Source of the DNA: Clostridiales bacterium
Lineage (GTDB): Bacteria > Bacillota > Clostridia > Lachnospirales > Anaerotignaceae
Assembly (NCBI GenBank): GCA_019423725.1
Contig: JAHZAW010000040.1
Location: 18,462 to 82,461, forward strand
Length of the DNA: 64,000 nucleotides
Direction: 5' to 3'
A model generated the notes under the pieces. That model made no database searches, was not told the origin of the DNA, and saw only the letters and a list, made by a program, of their open reading frames with translations. This document shows positions 36,186 through 45,038 of the stretch, one piece after another. The translations under genes were made by a program, and so were the position numbers. Numbering within the stretch: the first letter of the stretch is position 1; the number at the start of each line of letters is the position of its first letter.

Positions 36186-36286
36186 ACTCACATAAACCCT
36201 GATGTGTTATCCGTAACACCATAAAAATACTGTCGAAACTCTCTAAACCTCGGCGGCATTTCTATGGTGTCATAATTTATGTGAGT
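36186..36286 (-). promoter_or_regulatory. Large structured hairpin in the pnp leader
   Basis: An outer inverted repeat ACTCACATAAA (36186-36196) and TTTATGTGAGT (36276-36286) encloses an inner pair ACACCATA (36216-36223) and TATGGTGT (36263-36270). A competing local hairpin, GTGTTA-TCCG-TAACAC at 36204-36219, uses part of the inner arm. It lies 42 bases upstream of the pnp start. In several bacteria the pnp leader hairpin is cut by RNase III and used for autoregulation. Here the geometry fits that role, but it is inference. Confidence 0.55.
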
Positions 36287-36314
36287 ACATCCATCTTCCT
36301 GGTTACTAAAAGAA

Positions 36315-36346
36315 ATCCGGCCATACAGGAAACCGTATGCCCGGAT
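36315..36346 (-). terminator. Terminator/attenuator between rpsO and pnp
   Basis: The minus strand forms ATCCGGGCATACGG with CCTGTATGGCCGGAT around a short loop and is followed by TTCTTTTAGT. It sits between rpsO and pnp and probably reduces read-through to pnp. Confidence 0.65.
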
Positions 36347-36425
36347 CTAAATGTTTTTGATATGCGTCAAATACGCAAGGCAAAACCTGTTTTCTTAAGA
36401 GAGTAAATAATATTAAAAACCGAAA

Positions 36426-36692
36426 TTACTTTCTTAAGCCTAACTCGCTGATGATAGCACGATATCTTTCGATATCCTTATCCTTAAGGTATGCAAGTAA
36501 GCCTCTTCTCTGACCAACCATCTTTAAAAGACCTCTTCTTGAATGATGGTCTTTCTTGTGCTCTTTAAGATGCTCTGTAAGAAGATCGATTCTTGCTGTT
36601 AAAAGAGCGATCTGAACTTCGGGAGAACCTGTATCGTTAGGTGTTCTTCCGTACTTTTCGATAATTTCCTGTTTGTTGATTGTTGCTTTCAT
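36426..36692 (-). CDS. rpsO: 30S ribosomal protein S15
   Basis: The 88-residue protein is the full-length S15, with [14 protein letters not shown] near residue 22 and [20 protein letters not shown], the RNA-binding loop. It binds 16S rRNA at a three-way junction in the platform. It starts at ATG with AGGAGG upstream. The leader forms a possible three-way junction. Order truB-ribF-rpsO-pnp is the standard Firmicutes arrangement. Confidence 0.98.
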   Translation of the reverse strand: MKATINKQEIIEKYGRTPNDTGSPEVQIALLTARIDLLTEHLKEHKKDHHSRRGLLKMVGQRRGLLAYLKDKDIERYRAIISELGLRK

Positions 36693-36712
36693 TTAAAAAT
36701 CCTCCTATATAT

Positions 36713-36775
36713 TATTATCAGCGCCCAAGGCTAAGCCGCGGTTGGAGATTCCGTCTGCTGAACCCGGGTTTATCA
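36713..36775 (-). promoter_or_regulatory. Possible S15 autoregulatory leader
   Basis: On the minus strand, TCAGC (36757-36761) pairs with GCTGA (36718-36722) to close a junction holding two short helices: GGA/TCC (in GGAATCTCC) and GGC/GCC (in GGCTTAGCC). A GC-rich AACCCGGGTT lies before it. Ribosomal protein S15 in other Firmicutes binds a three-way junction in its own leader to repress translation. The similarity is by shape only. Confidence 0.4.
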
Positions 36776-36801
36776 ACTATTGCAGTATATCATATATTAT
36801 T

Positions 36802-37779
36802 TTACTTTTCAACAGTTTTATAAGTGCTTTCAAAATTTTCTTTCCAATATTTGTACTCTTCGGACTTAAAATATTCAGCCGCATTCACCGTATCAATGGC
36901 AAGGCGGTCACGAAGGGCCTCAACACTTGGAAATTTATGCTCATCCCTGAGCCATTTAAAGAAAAATGTGAGTATGGGCTCGCCATAAATGACCTTATCA
37001 AAATCAAACAGATTCGTCTCAACTGTCTTATGTTTTCCATTTACAGTTGGATTATATCCCACGTTGGTCATTCCATAATAAACCTGGCCGTCATATACCG
37101 TGGCTGTAGCATAAACGCCATTTGGAGGAAAAAGCTTGTCCTCATGGGCAAGTATGTTCACCGTGGGGAATCCAAGCTGTCTTCCAAGCCTCTTTCCTTC
37201 GGAAACATGTCCGTAAATATAATATGGCTCCGTAAGCAGTCTGTTGGCTGTTTCCACATCTTTATTTACAAGACATTCCCTTATTTTAGTGCTGCTTACC
37301 CTTTCGCCGTCATATATGACATTGGGGATAAATACGGTCTTTACTCCATATTCCTTTCCCAGCTTTTCCAGGAGCTTATAATCTCCGGCGTTCCTGCATC
37401 CAAATCTATAATCATATCCTACCACAAGGACCTTGCATTTCAATTTTTTAAATACTATATCAATGGCGAAATCTTCCGGTGACATTGAGGCGAATTCCCT
37501 GTCAAAGGGATATTCGATATATGTGTCCACACCCATTTTTCTAATGGCTATCTCCTTTTCTTCAGGGGACATGATAAGGGCATTATTTTCCCTGTTGCCA
37601 AAAATAAACATGGGGTGAGGCTTAAAGGTAAATACGATGGATTTAAGATTTTCTTTCTCAGCGTATTCCTTTGCGGTCTCGATGAGTTTCCTGTGGCCCA
37701 TATGCACACCGTCAAAATTTCCTATTGTAACAGCCGTAGGCTGGCTCTGCTCGATCTCACAGTTAGTTATATGTTCCAT
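36802..37779 (-). CDS. ribF: Bifunctional riboflavin kinase/FAD synthetase
   Basis: RibF phosphorylates riboflavin to FMN and adenylylates it to FAD. The 325-residue protein has the N-terminal nucleotidyltransferase motif GNFDGVHMGHRKLI near residue 20 and the C-terminal riboflavin kinase domain with GKRLGRQLGFPTVNI near residue 194. It precedes rpsO and follows truB by 12 bases. Confidence 0.95.
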   Translation of the reverse strand: MEHITNCEIEQSQPTAVTIGNFDGVHMGHRKLIETAKEYAEKENLKSIVFTFKPHPMFIFGNRENNALIMSPEEKEIAIRKMGVDTYIEYPFDREFASMSPEDFAIDIVFKKLKCKVLVVGYDYRFGCRNAGDYKLLEKLGKEYGVKTVFIPNVIYDGERVSSTKIRECLVNKDVETANRLLTEPYYIYGHVSEGKRLGRQLGFPTVNILAHEDKLFPPNGVYATATVYDGQVYYGMTNVGYNPTVNGKHKTVETNLFDFDKVIYGEPILTFFFKWLRDEHKFPSVEALRDRLAIDTVNAAEYFKSEEYKYWKENFESTYKTVEK

Positions 37780-37791
37780 TGCAAAATCTCC

Positions 37792-38700
37792 TTACAACAT
37801 AAGACGTACCGGCTTTATGTAAAAGCTTTCTTTGTCTTTATCATACAAGAAGGTATAAATACCGACAAGCCTGCCGTTTTCATCATATCCCAGAACAAGT
37901 TCCGATGTTTCAGGCTTACTTTCACAGGTAAAATATCTGCTGTAAATTTTACCGCCATTATATAAATACTTGGAAGCTCTCTGGCTGACAACTATCTTTT
38001 TATATTCCGAAAGCGCTTCATCAGGGGCTATTACCACCGACTCGATATGGCCTTTAGCAGCTTTTTCCTTAAGCTCATCAAGCTTTATGGCGTCTTTTAT
38101 AAGAAAGTTTCCACTGGCAGTCCTTGTCAGCTGCGACATATATGCTCCCCAGCCAAGTTTTTTGCCGATGTCACTGCATAAGGTCCTGATATAGGTGCCT
38201 TTGGAACAGTCAACATCTATTATTGCCTTGTCTGGAGGCATTATTTCAACTATTTTTATATCAAAAATTTCTATTTTTCTTGTTTTTCTCTCTATTTCCT
38301 TTCCCTCACGGGCAAGTTCATAGAGTTTTTTTCCGTTGACCTTTATCGCCGAATACATGGGCGGCAGCTGCGTCTGCTCTCCGATGAAGCTTTTTACAGC
38401 CTCCCTGAGGGCGTCCTCATCAAAGTCATAGTCGAATTTTTCTACCACTTCACCTGAGGCATCCTGGGTAGTCGTCTCAGCACCAAAGGTGATCTCTGCC
38501 CTATATCTCTTTCTTTCAGCCATTATATAATCAGCAAGCTTTGTTGCCTGGCCGATGCATACCGGAAGGACTCCTTCCGCATCAGGGTCAAGGGTGCCGG
38601 TATGGCCCACCTTTTTGATATTGAGGGTCTTTCTGACTATGGCTACCACATCGTGGGAAGTATATCCCTTTTCTTTGTATACGTTTATTATACCGTCCAA
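37792..38700 (-). CDS. truB: tRNA pseudouridine-55 synthase
   Basis: TruB converts U55 in the T-loop of tRNA to pseudouridine. The 302-residue protein has the catalytic Asp motif GHTGTLDPDAEGVLPVCIG near residue 32 and the KGTYIRTLCSDIG motif of pseudouridine synthases near residue 175. Its C-terminus is a short extra domain. The stop of nrnA overlaps within 3 bases. Confidence 0.96.
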   Translation of the reverse strand: MDGIINVYKEKGYTSHDVVAIVRKTLNIKKVGHTGTLDPDAEGVLPVCIGQATKLADYIMAERKRYRAEITFGAETTTQDASGEVVEKFDYDFDEDALREAVKSFIGEQTQLPPMYSAIKVNGKKLYELAREGKEIERKTRKIEIFDIKIVEIMPPDKAIIDVDCSKGTYIRTLCSDIGKKLGWGAYMSQLTRTASGNFLIKDAIKLDELKEKAAKGHIESVVIAPDEALSEYKKIVVSQRASKYLYNGGKIYSRYFTCESKPETSELVLGYDENGRLVGIYTFLYDKDKESFYIKPVRLML

Positions 38701-38702
38701 TT

Positions 38703-39659
38703 TTATACCTCCAGCGCTTTTTTAAGCTCGTCAACGACCTTTGGCATCACTTCATCAAATCCGCCGTAAAGGGTGCATCCGCTGGCTCTCACATGTCCGC
38801 CGCCGCCAAATTTAACGGCTATCTCAGACACATTTACCGCTTCATTGGAGCGCATGCTTGCCTTTATCTCGCCCTTTTTCTTCTCATAGAAGAATACTGC
38901 CGCATCTACACCATCGGTATTTTTGATATATGATACGACGGCATCGGCATCTTTGGATGAGCCTCCGTTTTTCTCCATTTCTTCAATGGACAGCTTTGAT
39001 ATGGCCAGTCTTCCGTTACATTCAAGACGCATATTTTTTACGGCTTCAGCAAGTATCTTTGCCTCAACGAATGTATGGGAATAAAAAAGTTTTTCCTGTA
39101 TCTCCGTAAAAGGTATGTTGTATGTCATAAGCTCCCCGGCAATTTTCATGGTAAAGGGAGTTGTGCTTGAATGTTTAAAACAGCCTGTATCAAATATTAT
39201 TCCAGTGTATATGGCATAGGCAGTGTTTTTATCCATATCACACCAGCCGTCCAGGAGCCTGTATACTATCTCGCTGGTAGATGAGGCATCAGCGTCAACA
39301 AAATTCAGCTTTCCAAAATATGTGTTGCTGGGGTGATGGTCTATATTTATGGTATATACCATTTTCACCAGCTTTGAAAACTCCCCAAGCCTTGCTTCAT
39401 CTCCGCAGTCAAGGGAAATGAAAAGATCAAAATCCTCATTTTCTATCTTTCTGAGAGTTTTTTCTGAATAGGGTATGGAGCTGAACTTTTCAGGTATATC
39501 CTCCAGGAACACACTGACCTTTTTACCCTTTTTCTCAAGGGCCATGGCCAGAGCGCAGCAGGAGGCAACAGCATCACCGTCGGGACTTGTATGTCCGGCG
39601 ACGGCTATGCTTTCACTATTTTCTATAACTTCGAGTATTTCATCAAAGCTGTTATTCAT
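38703..39659 (-). CDS. nrnA: DHH/DHHA1 phosphoesterase (NrnA-type nanoRNase)
   Basis: NrnA degrades short oligoribonucleotides and dephosphorylates pAp. The 318-residue protein has the DHH metal motifs (HTSPDGDAVAS near residue 22, SLDCGD near residue 84, IDHHPSNTYFG near residue 110) and the DHHA1 motif GGGHVRASG near residue 285. Its start overlaps the end of rbfA by 8 bases. This rbfA-nrnA-truB-ribF order is common. Confidence 0.93.
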   Translation of the reverse strand: MNNSFDEILEVIENSESIAVAGHTSPDGDAVASCCALAMALEKKGKKVSVFLEDIPEKFSSIPYSEKTLRKIENEDFDLFISLDCGDEARLGEFSKLVKMVYTINIDHHPSNTYFGKLNFVDADASSTSEIVYRLLDGWCDMDKNTAYAIYTGIIFDTGCFKHSSTTPFTMKIAGELMTYNIPFTEIQEKLFYSHTFVEAKILAEAVKNMRLECNGRLAISKLSIEEMEKNGGSSKDADAVVSYIKNTDGVDAAVFFYEKKKGEIKASMRSNEAVNVSEIAVKFGGGGHVRASGCTLYGGFDEVMPKVVDELKKALEV

Positions 39660-40032
39660 AAAGCTCTCCCTCCCCTACGGGCGGTTCTGAGCTTATCTGT
39701 TCAATGAGTTTTGACATTCTTATGCCATATTCAACGGAGTCATCCAGCTTGAACATAAGCTCCGGTGTTATACGCAAGTTTATCCTCTCCGCAAGGAGAT
39801 GTCTTATATATCCTGAGGCACTCTTAAGGCCCTTCATTACTCCAGCCTTTTCCTCATCGTTTCCGAGGACGCTTATATATACTTTGCAGTATTTGAGGTC
39901 CTGGGTCGTCTCTACTCTCAGAACAGATGTCATAACGCCTATTCTGGGGTCCTTGAGTTCGCCTCTTATTATATTGGCCAGTTCCTTTGTTATTTCATCA
40001 TTGACTCTGGTCATTCTATTGTTTCTTTTCAT
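39652..40032 (-). CDS. rbfA: 30S ribosome-binding factor A
   Basis: RbfA assists late 30S maturation at the 5' end of 16S rRNA. The 126-residue protein has the KH-like fold with MTRVNDEITKELANIIRGELKDPRIG near the start and VYISVLGNDEEKAGVMKGLKSASGYIRHLLAERINLRITPEL as the central helices. It overlaps nrnA by 8 bases and follows infB by 18. Confidence 0.95.
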   Translation of the reverse strand: MKRNNRMTRVNDEITKELANIIRGELKDPRIGVMTSVLRVETTQDLKYCKVYISVLGNDEEKAGVMKGLKSASGYIRHLLAERINLRITPELMFKLDDSVEYGIRMSKLIEQISSEPPVGEGELYE

Positions 40033-40050
40033 AATATCACCTGCCGATTT

Positions 40051-42405
40051 TTATCTGGGCACTTCAACCATTATGAACGCTTCGGCTATATCGCCTTCCT
40101 TGAGGTCATTGAATTTTTTGAATACAAGACCACATTCATATCCGGCGTTTACTTCCTTAACGTCATCCTTAAATCTCTTAAGGGATTCAAGCTCTCCTTC
40201 GTATATAACGATGTTGTCACGAAGCAGACGTACTTTTGCAGTCCTTGTGAACTTTCCGTCCAGTATATAGCTTCCGGCGATGGTTCCGACACCTGAAGCC
40301 TTGAAAAGCTGACGTACTTCGGCATGACCGATTACCTTTTCTTCGTATACGGGATCGAGCATACCTTTCATAGCTGCTGTAATATCTTCTATGGCATTAT
40401 AAATTACTCTGTAAAGTCTTATATCTACCTTTTCTTCGTCAGCAAAAGCCTTTGCTGAAGGCTCAGGACGAACATTGAAACCAATGATTATGGCGTTTGA
40501 AGCTGTGGCAAGCATAACGTCAGATTCTGTTATGGCACCAACACCGCCGTGGATTATCTTTATCCTTACCTCATCATTTGAAAGTTTCTCAAGGCTCTGC
40601 TTAACAGCTTCAACAGATCCCTGAACGTCTGCTTTAACTACGATATTGAGTTCCTTCATATTTCCTGACTGTATCTGGCTGAACAGGTCATCAAGGGATA
40701 CCTTCTGAGGTGTTTCCTTGAGCATATCCTTCCTTGACTTAGCTACTACGGACTCAGCCAGCTGACGAGCCTGTTTTTCGCTGGATGCCACATAGAATGT
40801 GTCACCTGCAGCGGGTACTTCTGAAAGTCCTAATATCTCAACGGGTTTTGAAGGTCCTGCTTTCTTGACTCTTCTTCCCTTATCATCCATCATTGCCCTT
40901 ATCTTTCCATAGGAAGCTCCCGCAACTATGGGATCGCCTATGTTAAGAGTTCCTTCCTGTACAAGTACTGTGGCAACGGGGCCTCTGCCCTTATCAAGCT
41001 GTGCCTCAATGATGGCACCCTTAGCGGGTTTATTGGGATTAGCCTTGAGCTCTTTCATCTCAGCTGTGAGGATGATCATTTCAAGAAGGGTATCGATACC
41101 TTCCTTTGTGGCTGCGGAAACGGGAACACATATTGTTTCTCCACCCCAGTCTTCTGCCACAAGACCATACTCAACAAGTTCCTGTTTTACTCTGTCAGGG
41201 TTTGCTGAAGGTTTATCCATCTTGTTGATGGCTACGATTACTTCAACTCCGGCTGCCTTAGCATGGTTTATGGCCTCTACTGTCTGAGGCATAACTCCAT
41301 CATCTGCTGCTACGACAAGAACAGCTATATCCGTTATCTGAGCACCTCTCATACGCATTGCAGTGAATGCCTCGTGTCCGGGAGTATCAAGGAATGTTAT
41401 GGGGTTTCCATTTATCTGTACTGTATAAGCACCTATGTGCTGAGTGATTCCGCCGGCCTCTTTGCTTGTAACGTGGCTGTGTCTGATGGCGTCAAGAAGG
41501 GATGTCTTACCGTGGTCAACATGGCCCATTACAACTACAACGGGAGGTCTGGGCTCAAGCTGGGATTCGTCTTCCTCTTCCTGCTTGAAAGCTTCCTCAA
41601 AAATATCTTTTTCCTTCTCAAGCTCGAATATAACATTATATTCCTCACCGATGGAAACTGCTGTATCAAAATCAATGCTCTGATTTATAGCGGCCATTAT
41701 GCCCTTTTTCATAAGACATTTGACAATTTCAGCACCGGATTTTCCAAGCTTTTCTGCCAGTTCCTTAACTGTGAGGCTCTCGGGGATCTCCATGAATTTT
41801 ATCTCGTCGTCTTCCTCAGCAGGTTCAGGAGCGGGTGCGGGTTTATTGAAATTCTTATTGTTTTTATTGTTGTTCTTATTGTTGTTTTTATTGTTCTTTT
41901 TGTTTTTGCCGCCAAAGTTTCCGTTCTGCTCACCCTGGCTGTCATTCTGGCCGTTCTGCCAGCCGTTTTTCTTATTCTTGTTTTTCTTGTCAAATCCGCC
42001 TTCGGCTGCCTTGAAACTTTTGTTGTTTTTATCATTTCTGTCATTCTGGGGCTGCTCGTTTTTATGCTCATTTTTGTGCTCGTTTTTATTGTCCTTTGCG
42101 GGTCTGTTGTCTTCTCTGTTTTTTCCCTGAAAGCCGGCAGCTTCCTTGGGAGCCTCCTTATGCTTCTGGACATTCTTTTCCTCAGGCGCGGGCTTTGCTT
42201 CCTCTTTTTTCTCTGCCTTTGCCTCAGGCTTTTTGCTCTCCTCTTTTTCACCTGAAATAAGTTCCTCGACAAGAGCAGCGTTTTCCTCATCGACCGTTGA
42301 CATATGGTTGTTGACCTCTATACCAAGATCTTTCAGCTTGTCGATAAGTTCTTTGTTGCTTATATTTAACTGTTTAGCTAATTCATATACACGTTTTTTA
42401 GCCAA
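40051..42405 (-). CDS. infB: Translation initiation factor IF-2
   Basis: IF-2 is the GTPase that brings initiator fMet-tRNA to the ribosome. I start at TTG 42405 ([23 protein letters not shown]) because GGAGGTGG lies directly upstream; the nearby ATG 42420 is within the ribosome-binding site. Total 784 residues. It has the N-terminal IF2_N motif, a Lys/Asn-rich low-complexity spacer around residues 60-190, a second IF2_N, and the GTPase motifs [17 protein letters not shown] and NKMDKP. The C-terminal domains are complete to the end. Confidence 0.96.
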   Translation of the reverse strand: MAKKRVYELAKQLNISNKELIDKLKDLGIEVNNHMSTVDEENAALVEELISGEKEESKKPEAKAEKKEEAKPAPEEKNVQKHKEAPKEAAGFQGKNREDNRPAKDNKNEHKNEHKNEQPQNDRNDKNNKSFKAAEGGFDKKNKNKKNGWQNGQNDSQGEQNGNFGGKNKKNNKNNNKNNNKNNKNFNKPAPAPEPAEEDDEIKFMEIPESLTVKELAEKLGKSGAEIVKCLMKKGIMAAINQSIDFDTAVSIGEEYNVIFELEKEKDIFEEAFKQEEEDESQLEPRPPVVVVMGHVDHGKTSLLDAIRHSHVTSKEAGGITQHIGAYTVQINGNPITFLDTPGHEAFTAMRMRGAQITDIAVLVVAADDGVMPQTVEAINHAKAAGVEVIVAINKMDKPSANPDRVKQELVEYGLVAEDWGGETICVPVSAATKEGIDTLLEMIILTAEMKELKANPNKPAKGAIIEAQLDKGRGPVATVLVQEGTLNIGDPIVAGASYGKIRAMMDDKGRRVKKAGPSKPVEILGLSEVPAAGDTFYVASSEKQARQLAESVVAKSRKDMLKETPQKVSLDDLFSQIQSGNMKELNIVVKADVQGSVEAVKQSLEKLSNDEVRIKIIHGGVGAITESDVMLATASNAIIIGFNVRPEPSAKAFADEEKVDIRLYRVIYNAIEDITAAMKGMLDPVYEEKVIGHAEVRQLFKASGVGTIAGSYILDGKFTRTAKVRLLRDNIVIYEGELESLKRFKDDVKEVNAGYECGLVFKKFNDLKEGDIAEAFIMVEVPR

Positions 42406-42430
42406 ATATGCCACCTCCATACAGATGGGC

Positions 42431-42733
42431 TCACTCGGCGATCATTTTTACGATCTTGTCGGCAAAACCTCTGTCTCTGACTGCCAAAACAGCCCTTTCA
42501 TCCTTGCCGATCGCGCTTCCCATCTCAAATTTATCTCCATAAACTACTATCTTTCTGCCATAATATTTCGCTGAATCATTGAATTTCTTCTTTGTGTTAT
42601 CTGACGCGTTTTCCGCAACGATAACCAGTTCTGCACTTCCGTCTTTTATGGCATTCAAAACCCCGGTCTCACCTGAAGCAAGTTTCCCAGCTCTCTGGCA
42701 GAGACCCATAAACTGCAGCAATTTTTTATCCAT
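42431..42733 (-). CDS. L7Ae-family RNA-binding protein (YlxQ type)
   Basis: The 100-residue protein is the YlxQ type of the ribosomal L7Ae/L30e/S12e/Gadd45 family, which bind kink-turn RNAs. Motifs: [41 protein letters not shown] near residue 9. It is in its usual place between ylxR and infB and overlaps ylxR by 8 bases. Its cellular target is not known. Confidence 0.92.
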   Translation of the reverse strand: MDKKLLQFMGLCQRAGKLASGETGVLNAIKDGSAELVIVAENASDNTKKKFNDSAKYYGRKIVVYGDKFEMGSAIGKDERAVLAVRDRGFADKIVKMIAE

Positions 42734-42998
42734 TTATCTGTTCCAGCTCCTCTCTGAGCTTCTCATATACTTCAGAAGGGACCTGGGATTTAAAGGATCT
42801 TTCAAGGCCCTTGGATTTCCTTGCTTTTTCAAGGCATTCCGTGCTCGGACAAATATATGCTCCCCTTCCGGCCTTTTTTCCTGTGGTATCTATGGAAAAC
42901 TCACCTTCATCACTTCTGACTATCCTGATGAGTTCCTTTTTATTTTTCATTTCCTGACATCCGGTACATTTCCTTAAAGGTATTTTTCTCTGTTTCAT
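42726..42998 (-). CDS. YlxR/DUF448 RNA-binding protein
   Basis: The 90-residue protein belongs to the DUF448/YlxR family. The conserved motif RKCTGCQEMKNKKELIR near residue 8 and GRGAYICPSTECLEKA near residue 44 match the family. It is a small RNA-binding protein of unresolved function; in some bacteria it binds RNase P RNA. It sits between nusA and ylxQ. Confidence 0.93.
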   Translation of the reverse strand: MKQRKIPLRKCTGCQEMKNKKELIRIVRSDEGEFSIDTTGKKAGRGAYICPSTECLEKARKSKGLERSFKSQVPSEVYEKLREELEQING

Positions 42999-43015
42999 GG
43001 AGTACCTCCTGTCTT

Positions 43016-44200
43016 TTATTCTTCTTCGTCCTCGATATCAAGTTCATCGGCGATCACATCTTCTGTATCATCGAGTTCCTCATCATCCTCAAGCTCGATA
43101 TCGTTTTCTGTCTTTGCAAGATCCTCTTCAGGGAACTCTCCGTCCTCTGTGATGAATCCTGTTTCCTTAGCCTGAGACTCACTCTTTATATCTATTCTCC
43201 AGCCGGTAAGTTTAGCTGAAAGTCTGGCATTCTGTCCCTCTTTACCAATGGCAAGTGAAAGCTGCTGGTCAGGCACAACTATCCTTGCGCTCTGTTCATT
43301 GGGATTGATCGCAACTGCGAGCACCTTTGAAGGGCTGAGAGCCGCTGCGATAAATTCCTTAGGATCTTCACTCCAGTTTACGATATCGATCTTTTCTCCA
43401 CAGAGCTCGTTAACGATAACGTTTACTCTGTATCCATTCTGGCCTACGCAGGCGCCTACAGCGTCAACATTGGGGTCCTTGGAATATACCGCGATCTTTG
43501 TTCTGGAGCCGGCCTCTCTGGCAATGCTCTTGATCTCAACTGTTCCATCGAATACTTCGGGAACTTCCTGCTCAAAAAGTCTCTTAACAAGTTCAGGATG
43601 GGTCCTTGAAACATATATCTGGGGACCTTTGGTAGTCTGTTTTACTTCGATCACATATACCTTTATCCTGTCCATGAATTTGTACTGCTCACCGGGTATC
43701 TGTTCATTAGGAGCAAGTATGGCATCGATCTTTCCAAGCTGTACTATAACATTTTTCTTTTCTATTCTCTGAACTATACCTATTACCAGTTCCTTTTCCT
43801 TGGAAATATACTGGTTGTAAAGTATTTCTCTTTCTGCCTCTCTGAATTTCTGAACAACTACCTGCTTAGCTGTCTGTGCAGATATACGTCCGAAATTCTT
43901 AGGTGTAACTACAAAGTCAACTACATCCCCTATCTGATAAACAGGGTTGATCTTTTTTGCCTCCTCGAGACTTATCTGAAGCATAGGGTCTTCGACTTCT
44001 TCAACAACGTCCTTCTGTGCATAGACATCGATGTTTCCTGTTTCTCTGTCCATAACTACCTTTATATTCTGAGACGTTCCGAAGTTTTTCTTGCAGGCTG
44101 AAACGAGTGAAGTCTCTATGGCCTCATAAATTACTTCCTCATCTATGCCTTTTTCCTTAACGATTTCCCTTAAAGCCTCCATAAATTCGGCGCTGTCCAT
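43016..44200 (-). CDS. nusA: Transcription termination/antitermination protein NusA
   Basis: NusA binds RNA polymerase and nascent RNA and influences pausing, termination and antitermination. The 394-residue protein has the N-terminal polymerase-binding domain, the S1 domain (around residue 135: EKELVIGIVQRIEKKNVIVQLG) and two KH domains (GACVGQNGYRVNVIVNEL near 233, AIGKEGQNARLSAKLTGWRIDI near 323). It ends in a very acidic tail (ELEDDEELDDTEDV). It lies 18 bases after rimP and before ylxR. Confidence 0.96.
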   Translation of the reverse strand: MDSAEFMEALREIVKEKGIDEEVIYEAIETSLVSACKKNFGTSQNIKVVMDRETGNIDVYAQKDVVEEVEDPMLQISLEEAKKINPVYQIGDVVDFVVTPKNFGRISAQTAKQVVVQKFREAEREILYNQYISKEKELVIGIVQRIEKKNVIVQLGKIDAILAPNEQIPGEQYKFMDRIKVYVIEVKQTTKGPQIYVSRTHPELVKRLFEQEVPEVFDGTVEIKSIAREAGSRTKIAVYSKDPNVDAVGACVGQNGYRVNVIVNELCGEKIDIVNWSEDPKEFIAAALSPSKVLAVAINPNEQSARIVVPDQQLSLAIGKEGQNARLSAKLTGWRIDIKSESQAKETGFITEDGEFPEEDLAKTENDIELEDDEELDDTEDVIADELDIEDEEE

Positions 44201-44220
44201 TTTTTACAAATCCTCCCTTT

Positions 44221-44688
44221 TTAGAATATTACCGCAAGCCTTACACTCGCTATATCTTTTTTCTCAAATGATAATTGTTTATCTTCTGTCTCAATGGTAA
44301 CTGTTCCGTCGTCACTGTAGCCTGTGAGTTTTCCGGTATGCTCCTTGGAGCCTTCAATGGGTTTGTAAAGCTTTACATCCACCATTTCACCGTTGAACTT
44401 TATAAAGTCTTCTTTTCTTTTAAGGGGCCTGTCGATACCCGGCGAACTTATTTCAAGGAAATAAGCCTGTTCTATGGGATCGTTCTCATCAAGTATCTTT
44501 TCCAGTTCTTTGCTTATGAGCTCGCAGTCATCTATGCTGACTCCGCCATCCTTATCCACAAAAACTCTAAGATACCAGTTAGGACCCTCCTTTACAAATT
44601 CTACATCTGCTATCTCATATCCCATTTCTTCAACTTTGGGTCTGAGCATAGCGTCCAACTTCTTTTCCGTATTTGATGATCCGGACAT
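44221..44688 (-). CDS. rimP: Ribosome maturation factor RimP
   Basis: RimP helps assemble the 30S subunit. The 155-residue protein starts at ATG 44688 (SGSSNTEKKLDAML) behind AAAGGAGGTCG; an upstream longer frame has no ribosome-binding site. It contains the RimP_N motif (MGYEIADVEFVKEGPNWYLRVFVDKDGG) and the RimP_C SH3-like motif (EISSPGIDRPLKRKEDFIKF). It is the first gene of the large translation block; a stem-loop with a GAAA tetraloop precedes it. Confidence 0.95.
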   Translation of the reverse strand: MSGSSNTEKKLDAMLRPKVEEMGYEIADVEFVKEGPNWYLRVFVDKDGGVSIDDCELISKELEKILDENDPIEQAYFLEISSPGIDRPLKRKEDFIKFNGEMVDVKLYKPIEGSKEHTGKLTGYSDDGTVTIETEDKQLSFEKKDIASVRLAVIF

Positions 44689-44726
44689 TTTCCGACCTCC
44701 TTTATATATATTCCGGGCAAAAGCAA

Positions 44727-44748
44727 AGAGTAGGTTTTCACCTACTCT
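44727..44748 (-). promoter_or_regulatory. Stem-loop in the rimP leader
   Basis: A perfect 9-bp stem (AGAGTAGGT and ACCTACTCT) with a GAAA tetraloop on the minus strand lies 39-60 bases upstream of the rimP start. It is too close to the gene and lacks a real T-run, so a regulatory or stability role is more likely than termination. The rest of 44749-44960 shows nothing I can name. Confidence 0.55.
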
Positions 44749-44965
44749 TATCGCCAACATACAATAAATTACACATAAAGTATAACATTGTGCCCATGCA
44801 ATTGCAAGCATTTTTTAAAAAAAAGCCCGTTTTTCAAGGTTTTTAGCACAAAATAATAATTCTTAACTCCATTTAATGCCGCGTTTTATACATTTATACA
44901 TCGGCATATTCAAAAATCATCTGCTGATATTTATCCATCGGCCATAATGATACAGTTTACAAAAA

Positions 44966-45004
44966 AACACAGACTATCCTGCAGAATACAGGCACAGTCC
45001 GTGT
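44966..45004 (-). terminator. Terminator after purA
   Basis: On the minus strand, ACACGGACT pairs with AGTCTGTGT (one G-U pair), with CCTG/CAGG inside, and is followed by TTTTTTTGT. It sits 34 bases past the purA stop. Confidence 0.8.
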
Positions 45005-45038
45005 CAGTGATTTCTAATATATATTCTATATCATACGC

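Noticed and set aside
41263..42255. Long plus-strand open frames opposite infB
   Set aside because: They are opposite the Lys/Asn-rich codons of IF-2 (AAN codons give TTN on the other strand), are hydrophobic only for that reason and lack ribosome-binding sites.
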